A stretch of DNA of 64,000 nt from Lottia gigantea (lineage: Eukaryota; Mollusca; Gastropoda; Lottiidae): assembly GCF_000327385.1 (NCBI RefSeq), contig NW_008710662.1, forward strand, positions 941,354 through 1,005,353, written 5' to 3'. The notes beneath the pieces were generated by a model. That model had not been told where the DNA came from and did not search any database. It saw only the letters and a program-made list of their open reading frames with translations. Below, in pieces: positions 1-11,410 of this stretch (position 1 is the stretch's first letter; each line of letters opens with the position of its first letter). The position numbers and the translations under genes are program-made.

Positions 1-26
1 AAATGAAATAATTCTGTATGTTTTAG

Positions 27-3000
27 TCAATATTATGAAGATTGGGCGTTTTTACGAGATGAAGAAAGAAGTAGCATGTTGCCTATGATGGCAGCAGGTG
101 GGTATTTACTCTTCTCTTAGTTAATGGTTAATGTTTGTCACATAGGACCAAAATGAAACCAGCAATTCAAATGAAATACCGATCTCAGGTCTGTTGTGCT
201 GCAGTTGTTGCACGTTAAAAATCTTATAATAGTTGAAAAAAGACACAAGGAGTCAGTCCTTGTTGCTATGTTATCAAAACTAACTTCAACGCATACTGTA
301 AGGTTGTCTGTTCTAATTTTAATAAGATTATAGAAATGATATTTGTTTTGAATTTCAGGCTTGGGTTCTATATTATTTGCTATAACTATAGATAGAACAG
401 AACTAAATAAAACACATCAATCTAGTAATACAGTACATGTTAGTAATATATCAAATCCTACTGTTAAAAAACAAGAGTTAGAACCACAACCTGTTATAGC
501 TGGTGACACCATAGTAGTTCAGGGTAGGTTTCTTCAAATAGTTCAGCAAGACAATTTTGTGTATGTTTTTTCTTCTTAGTGCAAGAGGAAAACCAATGAA
601 GATTTAATACTGACCCTGTTTTTAAAGAAATCTTACAATAAGAAAATATGTTAAAATGGCAACTCGTCTTTTCGTAAGACTTTGCCATATATATAGAAAA
701 GACATATATAGAAAAAGTTTAATTGAGTATTTCATTTATATTCAAGACCCAAGTAAACACCTGAAATTGCAAACCATTTCCTTTAAAAATGGAGACCTGG
801 ATAATAGTTTGCTCATGAATGAAGCTCACTTAAAAAAAGATCTGTAAATTAATCAGAATGTGTAAGATTACAATAAGGCACAATATTAATACACACACTG
901 AGGCTGACACTGGCTAAATTTGGTAAATGGCATCTAAAAATACAATTGCAATTCATGCTATATTTTAAACTAAAGCTTTTTTAGTGTTCTATTGTCTGTA
1001 AAATTAACCAAAGAATTGTTAACTTTTGTAGAAAAAAGAAAAGAGAAGAAAAAGAAGAAGAAAATAGCAAATATTGTAAGTTTTGACGAGGAAGACATTG
1101 ACAATAATATTGCACCAGTGAAAAGTAAAAATAAAGCAGACACACTCAATAACAAAAAGGAGAAAAAAGACTCTAAAAAAGAAGAGACAGTACAAAGGGA
1201 AATAACTCCAGAAGTAAACTCTGTGAATATAAGTGTGTCAGAAGTTGTGAACATTCCAATACAGAAAATGCAGCATTCAGAATATGTCAAACGTGAAAAC
1301 TCTGCTTTTGGTAAATCTATATCTAGTAACGTCAGTTCAGCATCAAATCTATCAGCTGATGGTTTATCAAGATCAAGTGTTGGATCATTTAGTTCAGAAG
1401 ATGTTGATTTTAAGTAAGTTGAACTTTCACCTAAATCAATAATTGAACAATTTTCAGCTACAAACATCACTGTCCGTTCTTAGGTTAAGGGCTCTATGAT
1501 CCTGCATTGCATAACAATGGTACATCACAGGCATAAAGCACCAAATCATGTTTTTTAATCAGATTGAGTAACTGAAGTTCGAAGATTTCAGTTAACTAAA
1601 AGATAACGATTTTAAATACCTTGGTTTTTTTTATTAAAGCTCAACACTCACTCCATTAACAAGTTCAGGACAACCTCTAGAAGATGATAGTTTCTTACCA
1701 CTAGAGAAATCAAAACCTGCCTTTAATATATCAGGTAAGGAAGAAAGTCAGATGCAACTGGACTCAGTCATCATTTACTCATTTTCTGTAATTCTAGAAG
1801 ATGCTGGCTATCATTGTCAAAAATTCCAATTTTGATTTGGAAATTTCCTACTTCCAATTTAACCATCATGTAATAAATACAGCATGATTTCAACAAGAAT
1901 AGTCAAAAATGCTAATTATGTATGTATTTATTTTCTTTTCTGTTTTTGATTAGGTGATTCCGTATCTATACATTCAGAAGATGATAGAAGATTAGACAAT
2001 ACTATATCAAATGGGTAATTATTCTTCAATCACATGTTTCCAACTTTCTGTTAACTTGAGATAAACCCTTGACATATCAGGTTATCTGAAAACAAATTAA
2101 TTTTATAAATCAATTATAATAAATGATGAATACTAGTGTTAAAGCGGCTAGTTAAGCTTATACAGAATATTATTATCATTATACAAAATATTATCATCAT
2201 TATACAAAATATTAATAGTTCATTATTCAAAATATTATCATAATTATACAAAATATACATTATATTATATTATATAATAGTTATAACATTACAAGGTGAT
2301 TTTAAAAAATTAGTTTGTATTGACTAACTTATTTAAGATCAATAAAATCTAATATATTTTTTAGATGACATATTACTTTAACACCTCTGCCCTTCTTGTA
2401 AGATGCTAGTAATAAAACTTTATATCTGTTTTATAGATATGAAAGAACTGATGGTGATGGAGCTAATACAGATATAATATTAAATAATAGATCAGAATCT
2501 ATATCTTCTGGTATGTATCTTATACAGATATGATATTAAATAATAGATCAGAATTTATATCTTCTGGTATGTATCTTATACAGATATGATATTAAATAAT
2601 AGATCAGAATTTATATCTTCTGGTATGTATCTAATATTAAATAATAGATCAGAATTTATATCTTCTGGTATGTATCTAACATTAAATAATAGATCAGAAT
2701 TTATATCTTCTGGTATTAATCTAATATTAAATAATAGATCAGAATTTATATCTTCTGGTGTGTATCTTATACAGATATAATATTAAATAATAGATCAGAA
2801 TTTATATCTTCTGGTATGTATCTAATATTAAATAATAGATCAGAATTTATATCTTCTGTTATGTATCTAATATTAAATAATAGATCAGAATTTATATCTT
2901 CTGGTATTAATCTAATATTAAATAATAGATCAGAATTTATATCTTCTGGTGTGTATCTTATACAGATATAATATTAAATAATAGATCAGAATTTATATCT

Positions 3001-6000
3001 TCTGGTATGTATCTAATATTAAATAATAGATCAGAATTTATATCTTCTGGTGTGTATCTTATACAGATATAATATTAAATAATAGATCAGAATTTATATC
3101 TTCTGGTATGTATCTAATATTAAATAATAGATCAGAATTTATATCTTCTGGTATGTATCTAATATTAAATAATAGATCAGAATTTATATCTTCTGGTATT
3201 AATCTAATATTAAATAATAGATCAGAATTTATATCTTCTGGTGTGTATCTTATACAGATATAATATTAAATAATAGATCAGAATTTATATCTTCTGGTAT
3301 GTATCTAATATTAAATAATAGATCAGAATTTATATCTTCTGGTATGTATCTAATATTAAGTAATAGATCAGAATTTATATCTTCTGGTGTGTATCTTATA
3401 CAGATATAATATTAAATAATAGATCAGAATTTATATCTTCTGGTATGTATCTAATATTAAATAATAGATCAGAATTTATATCTTCTGGTGTGTATCTTAT
3501 ACAGATATAATATTAAATAATAGATCAGAATTTATATCTTCTGGTATGTATCTAATATTAAATAATAGATCAGAATTTATATCTTCTGGTATGTATCTAA
3601 TATTAAATAATAGATCAGAATTTATATCTTCTGGTATTAATCTAATATTAAATAATAGATCAGAATTTATATCTTCTGGTGTGTATCTTATACAGATATA
3701 ATATTAAATAATAGATCAGAATTTATATCTTCTGGTATGTATTTAATACAGATATGATATAAATTAAACATCATTATCTATAAGCTTATCTTCTGGTATG
3801 TATCTAAGTTGTTATTTACCTGTAATATTGTTATTTATAGAAGATTTAAAACAAGCTGTAGTAGCTATGATGTTAAGAAAAGATGAAGTTGAAGAGAAAA
3901 ACAAGTAAGTTGATTACTGACATCAACAAAATTTCCTTAGCCTTGTTTTGACAATAGTTTTCATGTTTGTTTTGTTTTGCTTTGGTCCAAAATTCATCTT
4001 TAGAGTCAACTTTTAAGTTGTCTTAAGCATTTTATAGACTATTCAGATTGGCATTTTGACTGCTTTTTATATGAATATCTATGACAGACTTATTCTCCCC
4101 ACTGATAAATGTCATGGCACATAGATTATACTCCTTATATAACTGCAGACAAATTAAAAGAATATTAATGTGTTTTAGATCATTAAAAGCTATGTTAGAT
4201 AGAGAGATGGAGATTAGTTCCACTTTAAGAGCTGAAATAGAAGAAATGAAAATATCTTTTAAACTCAGTAAAGATAAAGAAATAGCCAAAAATGAAACAT
4301 TGCAAAAGTAAGAAATTATTTGTTGTATTGGTTAGTGTAAATCCAATCAATTGCTTCATTTACAAAATTCAATGATACAAGAAAGGGGGTTATTGCAGTC
4401 AAGGTATAAGATGCAGTCCGGAATAGTTTGACAATGTGAAGAATGTGGCTGATAAAGTTGAAATAATTAATAGTATGATTATTATGATTTATTATTTGCA
4501 GAGAGAATGAATTATTAAAACATCAATTAAGAAAATATATTAATGCTGTCCAGTTATTACGTACAGAAGGTGCTAAAGATGATACTCAGGGTAATTTCTG
4601 ACTTTTTTATTATCTGCATTTTCTGTTGACTCGCTTCAAAATGATGAAAAATGCAAGAGATTTTTCTTATATTGTTTACAGGTTTTTAAATTAATGTAAT
4701 TATTGTTTAATCATTTTTACAGAGCCCCTTAAGCGCAATTTTCAACACTTTTTATTATTATTTCGTTTAAACGAAATAATAAATAAATATGTTTACAATT
4801 GCGCCTTAGGGGCTCCGTAGATTTTCAAAATTGTTCTTGCTATGTTTTATTTGGCCCTGCTATAGTCTGATGCTTATGAACTTTGTGCATCAGAGCATTA
4901 GAGGAGTGCCCCTGGAGCTCAAGTATTTTGTCTATAAGAAATTTGCACATTATGTAGTCTAAGCTAAATAAATTTGTCATATGATTGTAGAAAATATAGG
5001 AATTACTTTAGAAGATCCACAACCTATCATCCCACCAGCCAAACCATCTATAGATTATAGTCATGAAGCCTCAGAATATGAGAAAAAACTCATTCAGGTA
5101 ACAAAATATTATATCTTCGTTGATTTTTTGATTTCCTAAAATGCCAAACCAATTCCTGGTTCTTATTAAGTTTGAAATGAATGAGAATCACACAGTACTG
5201 TATCTACCATTTTCATTTCCTTCAATTGTTCTGATATTTTTTATAATGATAATGATATTTTTTATAATGATAATAATATTCTGTATAATAATGATAATAT
5301 TTTGTATAATGATAATAATATTCTGTATAATGATGATAATATTTTGTATAATGATAATAATATTCTGTATAATAATGATAATATTTTGTATAATGATAAT
5401 AATATTCTGTATAAGCTTAATGATAATGTATTGTAGGTAGCTGAAATGCATGGTGAACTGATGGAATTCAATGAATTATTACATAGACAGATAAATTGTA
5501 AAGAAGCTGTTATTAGAAATCTTAAAGAAGAATTAACTGATCTTAGAGGACCAGTAAGTAGGCTTTAGTATAACAGTTCTATTCTCTCATATATATATAT
5601 TCAAAATTATTTATTTATTCATTCTGAGACTAAAACTTGCTAGTTTTGAGAATTATTCTTTGTCATTCAGTGTCATTTTATGATTTTGCTTGACTTAATG
5701 AAACCAGAGATATTCTGATATGCAATTGAAGCTTAAAGTGTACTGATGCATGCAAAAAGGCTAGAAAATCTCTTTTTAATTCAATAAAGAAATATTTCTT
5801 ATCAGATTTTGATGAAGTACTTGTTATGATATAGTAATATAGTACATTGTATGTTACCCTCCCCATTAAGCTACAGTTATGATATATAGGAAATGGAATA
5901 TAAAATTCTCTTTTAGTTACCGTATGATGCTCAGTCTTCAGATGATTCTCTATCAGGTGATCTAGAGTCTTCATTAATATCTAGATGTTTGATTAATATT

Positions 6001-7848
6001 TGGATACCATCAGCCTTTCTTGGAGGTTCTAAAACAGACAGTCATCATGTTTATCAGGTATAGACACATTTCACTTTTTCTTTCTTGTTCATATATATAT
6101 GAAATTTTAAATTATGTAGAGTTATTAAAATTCCATTAAAAAATTGAAAGTAGAATTATCTTCATGATTACTCTTTCATATTGTTAAAAATTAAGTAATG
6201 TGTACAAACATGAAATTATGTATCTGATGTGCACAAAAACCTGAAAAATCAGTGTTCAATAGAAGAGGATTTTGCCTTTTTCACCATTTTGTAGGTATCT
6301 TTTATAACAATTTAAATTTCCTTGATTTTACATTGGTTCGGCCAGTTGTTACAAGGATTAGTTGCATTATTTCGTCCTATCATGTTCTAAATATGTCTCC
6401 TATATAATCAGGTATATGTACGTATCCGAGATGAAGAATGGAATGTATATAGAAGATATAGTAAGTTTCTAGATGTACATACTAGATTAAAAAAGGTCTA
6501 CCCATTAATAGAAAAGTTTGAGTTTCCACCGAAGAAAACTATTGGTAGCAAGGTAGGTTTTATTCTGTTCATGAAATTTATAACTGAATTAGTTTTATTT
6601 TCAAAAGATTTGACTTCATTTATCTACAATTATCCTGCTTTAAAGGAATAACAGAATGGTTATATTTGTTATTGTACTTTGTCGTTTTGTTATACTTTTA
6701 TTTATTTTTATTGTATCATGTATGGTTATATTTGTTATTCTATCATGTATGGTTATATTTATTATCGGATCATGTATGGTTATAATTATTATTATATTAC
6801 ATTATATATGATGTGTTATGTATGGTTATATTTGTTATTGTATCATGTGTGGTTATATTTGTTATTGTATCACATATGGTTATATTTGTTATGTATAGTC
6901 ATATCTGTTATTATTATATTACATTATATATGATGTGTGGTTATATTTATTATTGTATTATGTATGGTTATATTTATTATTGTATAATGTATGGTGAAAT
7001 TTATTATTGTGGTATGTATGGTTATATTTGTTATTGTATTATGTGTGGTTATATTTATTATTGTATCACATATGGTTATATTTGTTATTATATTATGTAT
7101 AGTCATATCTGTTATTATAGGATCCAAAGGTTGTTACAGCTAGAAGAAAAATGTTACAAAGTTATTTACGTAAAGTGATCAATCATTTACTGGAGAAAAA
7201 TGCTGATCTATCTAGTAATGTTAGCAAAGAAAAACTTATAGCTGTTTTACCTTTCTTTAAGTAAGTATAACTTCTTTTTTGGACAAAAATTTGAACGAAA
7301 TGTGATGTTTGAAAAGTGATACAGATCGATAACTGAATTTAGTTTTTAGTGGGAAAAGCAGATTTAAAGGGACAGATTCGGGATCTGTTAGATCTATCGT
7401 ACTTTAGTGTCAGAAACGGGAATTGTTTTAGCTAAGCTTATCAGTAATAGTATTTACAGTTCACCATCGAAATTTGACCCTACAAATTCATGTGTCCAAT
7501 ATCATTTGCGTTTAAGAGTAGAGACTGTGCTATATAAAGAAAAGATATGAAGAAATAGAAATTGAAATTCTTATGTTGAGGACTGAATTTTTTGTACATT
7601 TCTAGTACAGAGTACTCTGTGATATCCGACATCTGAGTATTTCTGAAGAGTCTTTTTATTTATTCAAGATCCAAATCAACCCCGAAAATGGTTAATTTGT
7701 CCCTTTAATGATGATCTTGTATTTGTCTAGTGATTATCCAGAAGAAAGTAAAAAGGGTAAAAAGAAGAAGATAAGTACAGTAGTACCTCCAATACAACAA
7801 CAAGCTAGTTCTTCAGCTGCTATTAATACTCAATATGAAGGCTTGTGA
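27..7848 (+). CDS. SNX29: Sorting nexin-29 (3' part of gene, about 15 exons)
   Basis: Sorting nexin 29 (RUN domain, coiled coil, PX domain) is thought to bind endosomal phosphoinositides through its PX domain. Exons I place: 27-97, 359-527, 985-1413, 1640-1734, 1954-2014, 2437-2510, 3841-3904, 4179-4307, 4502-4590, 4991-5097, 5437-5553, 5917-6057, 6412-6552, 7121-7260 and 7731-7848 (TGA at 7846). Together they give 647 residues in one open frame. Domains: end of RUN (YYEDWAFLRDEE, then LFAITIDRTELN); a Lys/Ser-rich low-complexity linker; a coiled coil at about residues 300-468 (LKQAVVAMMLRKDE, KENELLKHQLRKY, VAEMHGELMEFNE), close to my memory of human SNX29; then PX at about 488-605 with the RRYSKF lipid-binding motif and FPPKKTIGSK. 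The N-terminus lies left of the window. Only the exon 2 donor is uncertain: the stronger site at 524 breaks the phase, while a weaker one at 528 keeps it. Identity is very secure. Confidence 0.95.
2155..2290. repeat. Short AT-rich tandem repeat in SNX29 intron
   Basis: A loose tandem repeat of about 20 bp around the core ATTATACAAAATATTATCAT lies in the intron upstream of the 2437-2510 exon. The copies are degenerate and end in a run of TATATTATATTATATAAT. I see no coding content. Confidence 0.7.
2511..3805 (+). repeat. 45/56-bp minisatellite derived from exon end and splice donor
   Basis: About 26 tandem units fill the intron directly after the SNX29 exon 2437-2510. Each unit repeats the last ~33 bases of that exon (ATTAAATAATAGATCAGAA...) and its donor (TCTTCTG|GTATGTATCT). 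The short unit is 45 bp (15 codons) and keeps the exon frame. A long unit adds 11 bases (TATACAGATAT) and breaks it. Nearly all intronic copies read GAATTTATATC where the true exon reads GAATCTATATC. Short and long units recur in a pattern (GTATGT, GTATGT, GTATTA, GTGTGT plus insert), a higher-order structure. Read-through from the true donor meets TGA inside the first unit, so use of the downstream donors should truncate the protein. Confidence 0.9.
4395..4445 (+). repeat. Dispersed repeat fragment, family B (copy 1)
   Basis: A segment in an SNX29 intron shares an exact 23-base match (starting GCAGTCAAGGTATAAG) with 11341-11363, and both continue with a variant of TAGCTTGACATTGTGAAGA. Related sequence recurs inverted at 53470-53534. 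It is a fragment of an interspersed element. I cannot assign the class. Confidence 0.6.
4720..4817. mobile_element. Foldback MITE with TA target duplication (short copy)
   Basis: A 98-bp element in an SNX29 intron folds back over almost its whole length. The right end read inward is CGGAGCCCCTAAGGCGCAAT. The left end is a diverged match, CAGAGCCCCTTAAGCGCAAT. The centre is the palindrome ATTTCGTTTAAACGAAAT. TA flanks both sides, as expected for Tc1/mariner-type integration. There is no coding capacity. The longer relative is at 50247-50452. Confidence 0.85.
5232..5428. repeat. 21/42-bp AT-rich minisatellite in SNX29 intron
   Basis: Units alternate between AATATTCTGTATAATGATAA and AATATTTTGTATAATGATAA types. 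The array runs to within 10 bases of the acceptor of exon 5437-5553, so the branch point and polypyrimidine region of this intron are built largely from repeat. Open frames across it on both strands are repeat artefacts. Confidence 0.85.
6660..7118. repeat. About 27-bp minisatellite in SNX29 PX-domain intron
   Basis: Degenerate tandem copies of a GTTATATTTGTTATTGTATC core fill the intron between the exons ending at 6552 and starting at 7121. The array runs into the acceptor itself (CTGTTATTATAG). The long Tyr/Ile-rich open frames over it come from repetition. Confidence 0.85.
7368..7704 (+). mobile_element. TTAA-flanked inverted-repeat MITE (copy 1)
   Basis: A non-autonomous element of about 337 bp in the last SNX29 intron. 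It begins AGGGACAGATTCGG and ends AATTTGTCCCT, with TTAA immediately outside both ends. Internal stretches (GCTAAGCTTATCAGTAATAG; AAGAAATAGAAATTGAAATTC) recur in three other copies in this window. A TTAA target would suit a piggyBac-like source. A TA target with ends one base longer is also possible. There is no coding content. Confidence 0.75.
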
Positions 7849-7918
7849 TAATAGTTTATTAGTTTTTATTATATTTGATAGATAGGTACAAATAGTACAT
7901 TATACTGTCAGTTGTTTA

Positions 7919-8330
7919 AGGCAAATTTTGACATTGGAATAGGTTCACTATGATCAGTCAATGTAAGTTCTGACATTGGAATAGGTTCACTATGATCAGT
8001 CAATGCAAGTTCTGACATTGGAATAGGTTTACTATGATCAGGCATGTAAGTTCTGACATTGGAATAGGTTCACTATGATCAGTCAATGTAAGTTCTGACA
8101 TTGGAATAGGTTCACTATGATCAGTCAATGTAAGTTCTGACATTGGAATAGGTTCACTATGATCAGTCAATGTAAGTTCTGACATTGGAATAGGTTCACT
8201 ATGATCAGTCAATGTAAGTTCTGACATTGGAATAGGTTCACTATGATCAGTCAATGTAAATTTTGACATTGGAATAGGTTCACTATGATCAGTCGATGCA
8301 AGTTCTGACATTGGAATAGGGCAGACTTGA
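7919..8330. repeat. 42-bp minisatellite after SNX29 stop codon
   Basis: About 9.5 copies of a 42-bp unit with core TGACATTGGAATAGGTTCAC, nearly identical to each other. The unit is 14 codons long, so a minus-strand frame (repeating MSELTLTDHSEPIP) stays open for 103 residues. I take this as an accident of unit length: it lies in the presumed 3' UTR and has no flanking coding signal. Confidence 0.9.
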
Positions 8331-9599
8331 AATTGGCATGGAGTATATATTTTTCTTCCACAAAATTTTATAAGCAGTTTAATGCAATAATAGTCTTTTA
8401 TAAACTTTGTTTAATAAATTTACTTTATTTTGTCTCCAAATCAAGTTTCTTCTCAAGATTTAAATGAAGTTTGTTATGTTCAAGTTTTGGCACAGTGTTA
8501 GATCTCGATCAAGGTTGTTAATGAAATTCATTTTCAGAATTTTTAAATTTTCAATGATAGCTGTTTTGGATTTTTAGTTTTTTTGATTGAAATATTAAAT
8601 TATTTATTTATTTATGTTTATATAATAGAATCAAATATATATAAACTAATAGTAAACATACAAACTAATATATAGATATACTAATACTAATATACAGCCA
8701 CATTATTAGCACAAGTTAGCACATTCCTTTATTTTGTGATAAGTGAATAACATAGAAATGCCTCTTTAGTTTGGTTCTTTGATTTTCAATCATTTTTACA
8801 TAGCATTAATATATAGATATAGTCTTATGGAACAACTATCACTGGTTAAAGTTTCGCAACATTTCTATGTGAAAACTGTCACTTCATTCATTATTGTTTT
8901 ATAAAGCTGTTATATATAACCATTAATCCAGTAGATCAAAATTCTGATTAATTAATTAAATCATTTGAAAATTGCATGCATTGGCCAACTAGAATCATGC
9001 CACAGTTCTGTGAGTTATTCTTTTAATGGCATCAATTGAAGTGTTCACAGAGTGTATTTGTTAATGTGGTATTTTTATTGTCAATTTGTTATGTCCATAA
9101 AGTGCTATTATAAATCCATTTCTCTTTATAACGTCTCATTCTTTGTATTTTACATGCTCAATATAAATTCTAAGGTCTACATCTATTTTACTTTACATAG
9201 TTTATATCCTTGCTCAAGTGCTATCAATCTAAAGGAATTGCAAAGTGTTTTTTAAAGATAAAGGATTAATTCAAAAACTTTTTTTCCCTTTATAAATCAT
9301 ATTTTGGACATTATCTTGCTCTATCTTCATATAATTATTATAAATTTTTTAAAGTAATATTGGAAATAATATCAAGTAGGCTGACCTATTTGTAATGTTT
9401 TAATCTAGATGATATTATTAAGATAATATTATCTTAAAACATGAAAATAAAGATATAATTTTTGTAAGTGCAATATGTAAATATGTGTTTTGTTATAAAT
9501 ACAATGATTTTGTAATAGCAAACTGCTATTGGTATGGGTAGCAATCCTATATGTTATTGTTTACTGTAATATCTTACTGTACAATCCTATTTAACATTT

Positions 9600-10345
9600 C
9601 TTACTGTAATGTAAGAACACTGGAATGTGTCATTGAACACTGTAATATGGTATTGTATCCTGTAATATGTTATTGTATCCTGTAATATGTAATTGTTTAC
9701 TGTTGTATGTAATTGCATACTGTTATATGTAATTGCATACAGTTATATGTAATTGCATACAGTTATATGTAATTGCATACTGTTATATGTAATTTCATTC
9801 TGTAATATCTAATTACATACAGTTATATGTAATTGCATACAGTTATATGTAATTGCATACAGTTATATGTAATTGCATACAGTTATATGTAATTACATAC
9901 AGTTATATGTAATTGCATACAGTTATATGTAATTGCATACAGTTATATGTAATTGCATACAGTTATATGTAATTGCATACAGTTATATGTAATTGCATAC
10001 TGTTATATGTAATTTCATTCTGTAATATCTAATTACATACAGTTATATGTAATTGCATACAGTTATATGTAATTGCATACAGTTATATGTAATTGCATAC
10101 TGTTATATGTAATTTCATTCTGTAATATCTAATTACATACAGTTATATGTAATTGCATACTGTTATATGTAATTGCATACAGTTATATGTAATTGCATAC
10201 AGTTATATGTAATTACATACTGTTATATGTAATTGCATACAGTTATATGTAATTGCATACTGTTATATGTAATTGCATACAGTTATATGTAATTGCATAC
10301 TGTTATATGTAATTTCATTCTGTAATATCTAATTACATACTGTTA
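9600..10345. repeat. 20-bp minisatellite
   Basis: More than 30 copies of ACAGTTATATGTAATTGCAT. A variant block ending TAATTTCATTCTGTAATATC recurs several times, giving a higher-order pattern. Weaker TACTGTAATATGTAAT copies extend left to about 9540 and right to about 10790. Confidence 0.9.
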
Positions 10346-11340
10346 TAATTGCATACTGTAATATGACATACTATAATTTGAAATGCCATACACTTACAGT
10401 TGATGAATACAAATACACACTGAAATATGTAATGGCTTACTGTAATAAGTTATTACATACTGTATTTAAGTCATTTTATTACAGAATGTTTTTTTTCATT
10501 CTGTAATATGTTATTGCTTTTACAGTAATACACACTGAATTATGTGAATCTTACTGTAAGAAGTTATTACATACTAGAATACTAGAATGTTATTGTATAC
10601 TGATATGTTATTATGTACTGTAATATGTAATGGCTTAATGTAATATTATAGTTTATACTGTTATGTTATCACATATTGTAATAATTCATTGTATACTGTT
10701 ATTATATACTGTAATATGTAATGACTTAATGTAATATTATAGTATATACTGTTATATGTTATTATTTACTCTAATATCTTATAACATTCTGTATTATGCT
10801 TTGAAATATCAGGAATGTTGTAGCACCCTATTGTGGTACTACACTGATTATTTGAAAGCCTGACTTTGTTATTAAATTGTAAAAAGAATTATGTTTTTAT
10901 GTATTTTATATGGAGTATACCTAAATTACAATAGTGAGATCAAATCGTATTTTTCTACCTTCAATATTAGAGAATTACTGAGTAAAAGTTTTATATGGCG
11001 CTTGTTAACTATTTTGTCTATTTTTGTATATCTACTGTATAATGTATATTACTACAAATAAAGTGCTGTCAGCTTTTGCCTTTTCTTGCCTTATTGATTC
11101 AAAGTGTAATCCCAGAAAAATAAAGGCTACTGTTGAATATTTTATGAATTTTCCTTTAACAAAATCATATGCACCCTTATCCTACATTTGACAGTATTTT
11201 GTCACTATGCCACTGAATAAAGAGCCCTGACAAAGACTGTAAAAAATGTCTTTAGAATTGGTGGAGGGTTCTGATTGGCTGTATTCGCTAATAAACTTAA
11301 TCGCTCCTTTTTCAAACTATATATAAGAACAGTAGTCTTT

Positions 11341-11390
11341 GCAGTCAAGGTATAAGATGCAGTAATAGCTTGACCATTGTGAAGATGTAT
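11341..11390 (+). repeat. Dispersed repeat fragment, family B (copy 2)
   Basis: Shares the exact 23 bases beginning GCAGTCAAGGTATAAG with the intronic copy at 4395, then AATAGCTTGACCATTGTGAAG. A TATATAAG string lies about 25 bases upstream (11319-11326). I cannot tell whether that is functional or part of the element. Confidence 0.6.
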
Positions 11391-11410
11391 TACATGTAAA
11401 TGTTACAAGG

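Larger units (their letters stand above)
7849..11080 (+). other. SNX29 3' UTR / downstream zone
   Basis: After the SNX29 stop codon there is AT-rich sequence with two tandem arrays (7919-8330 and 9600-10345) and no gene. Candidate AATAAA poly(A) signals lie at 8413-8418, 9446-9451, 11057-11062 and 11217-11222. The 11057 signal is followed by a T/G-rich stretch, so transcripts using it would carry both arrays. Which signal is used cannot be told from sequence. Confidence 0.5.

Noticed and set aside
970-1470. 166-codon minus-strand open frame
   Set aside because: It is antisense to the Lys/Ser-rich SNX29 exon 985-1413. The Phe/Ser-rich product is the shadow of that composition.
5141-5471. Hydrophobic open frames looking like membrane proteins
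   Set aside because: They run across a low-complexity AT-rich minisatellite inside an SNX29 intron, on both strands.
6679-7178. Tyr/Ile-rich open frames
   Set aside because: Products of the 27-bp intronic array. The true exon begins at 7121 in another frame.
8000-8311. 103-codon repetitive minus-strand frame (MSELTLTDHSEPIP repeats)
   Set aside because: Explained by a 42-bp tandem unit divisible by three in noncoding sequence. No domain and no gene context.
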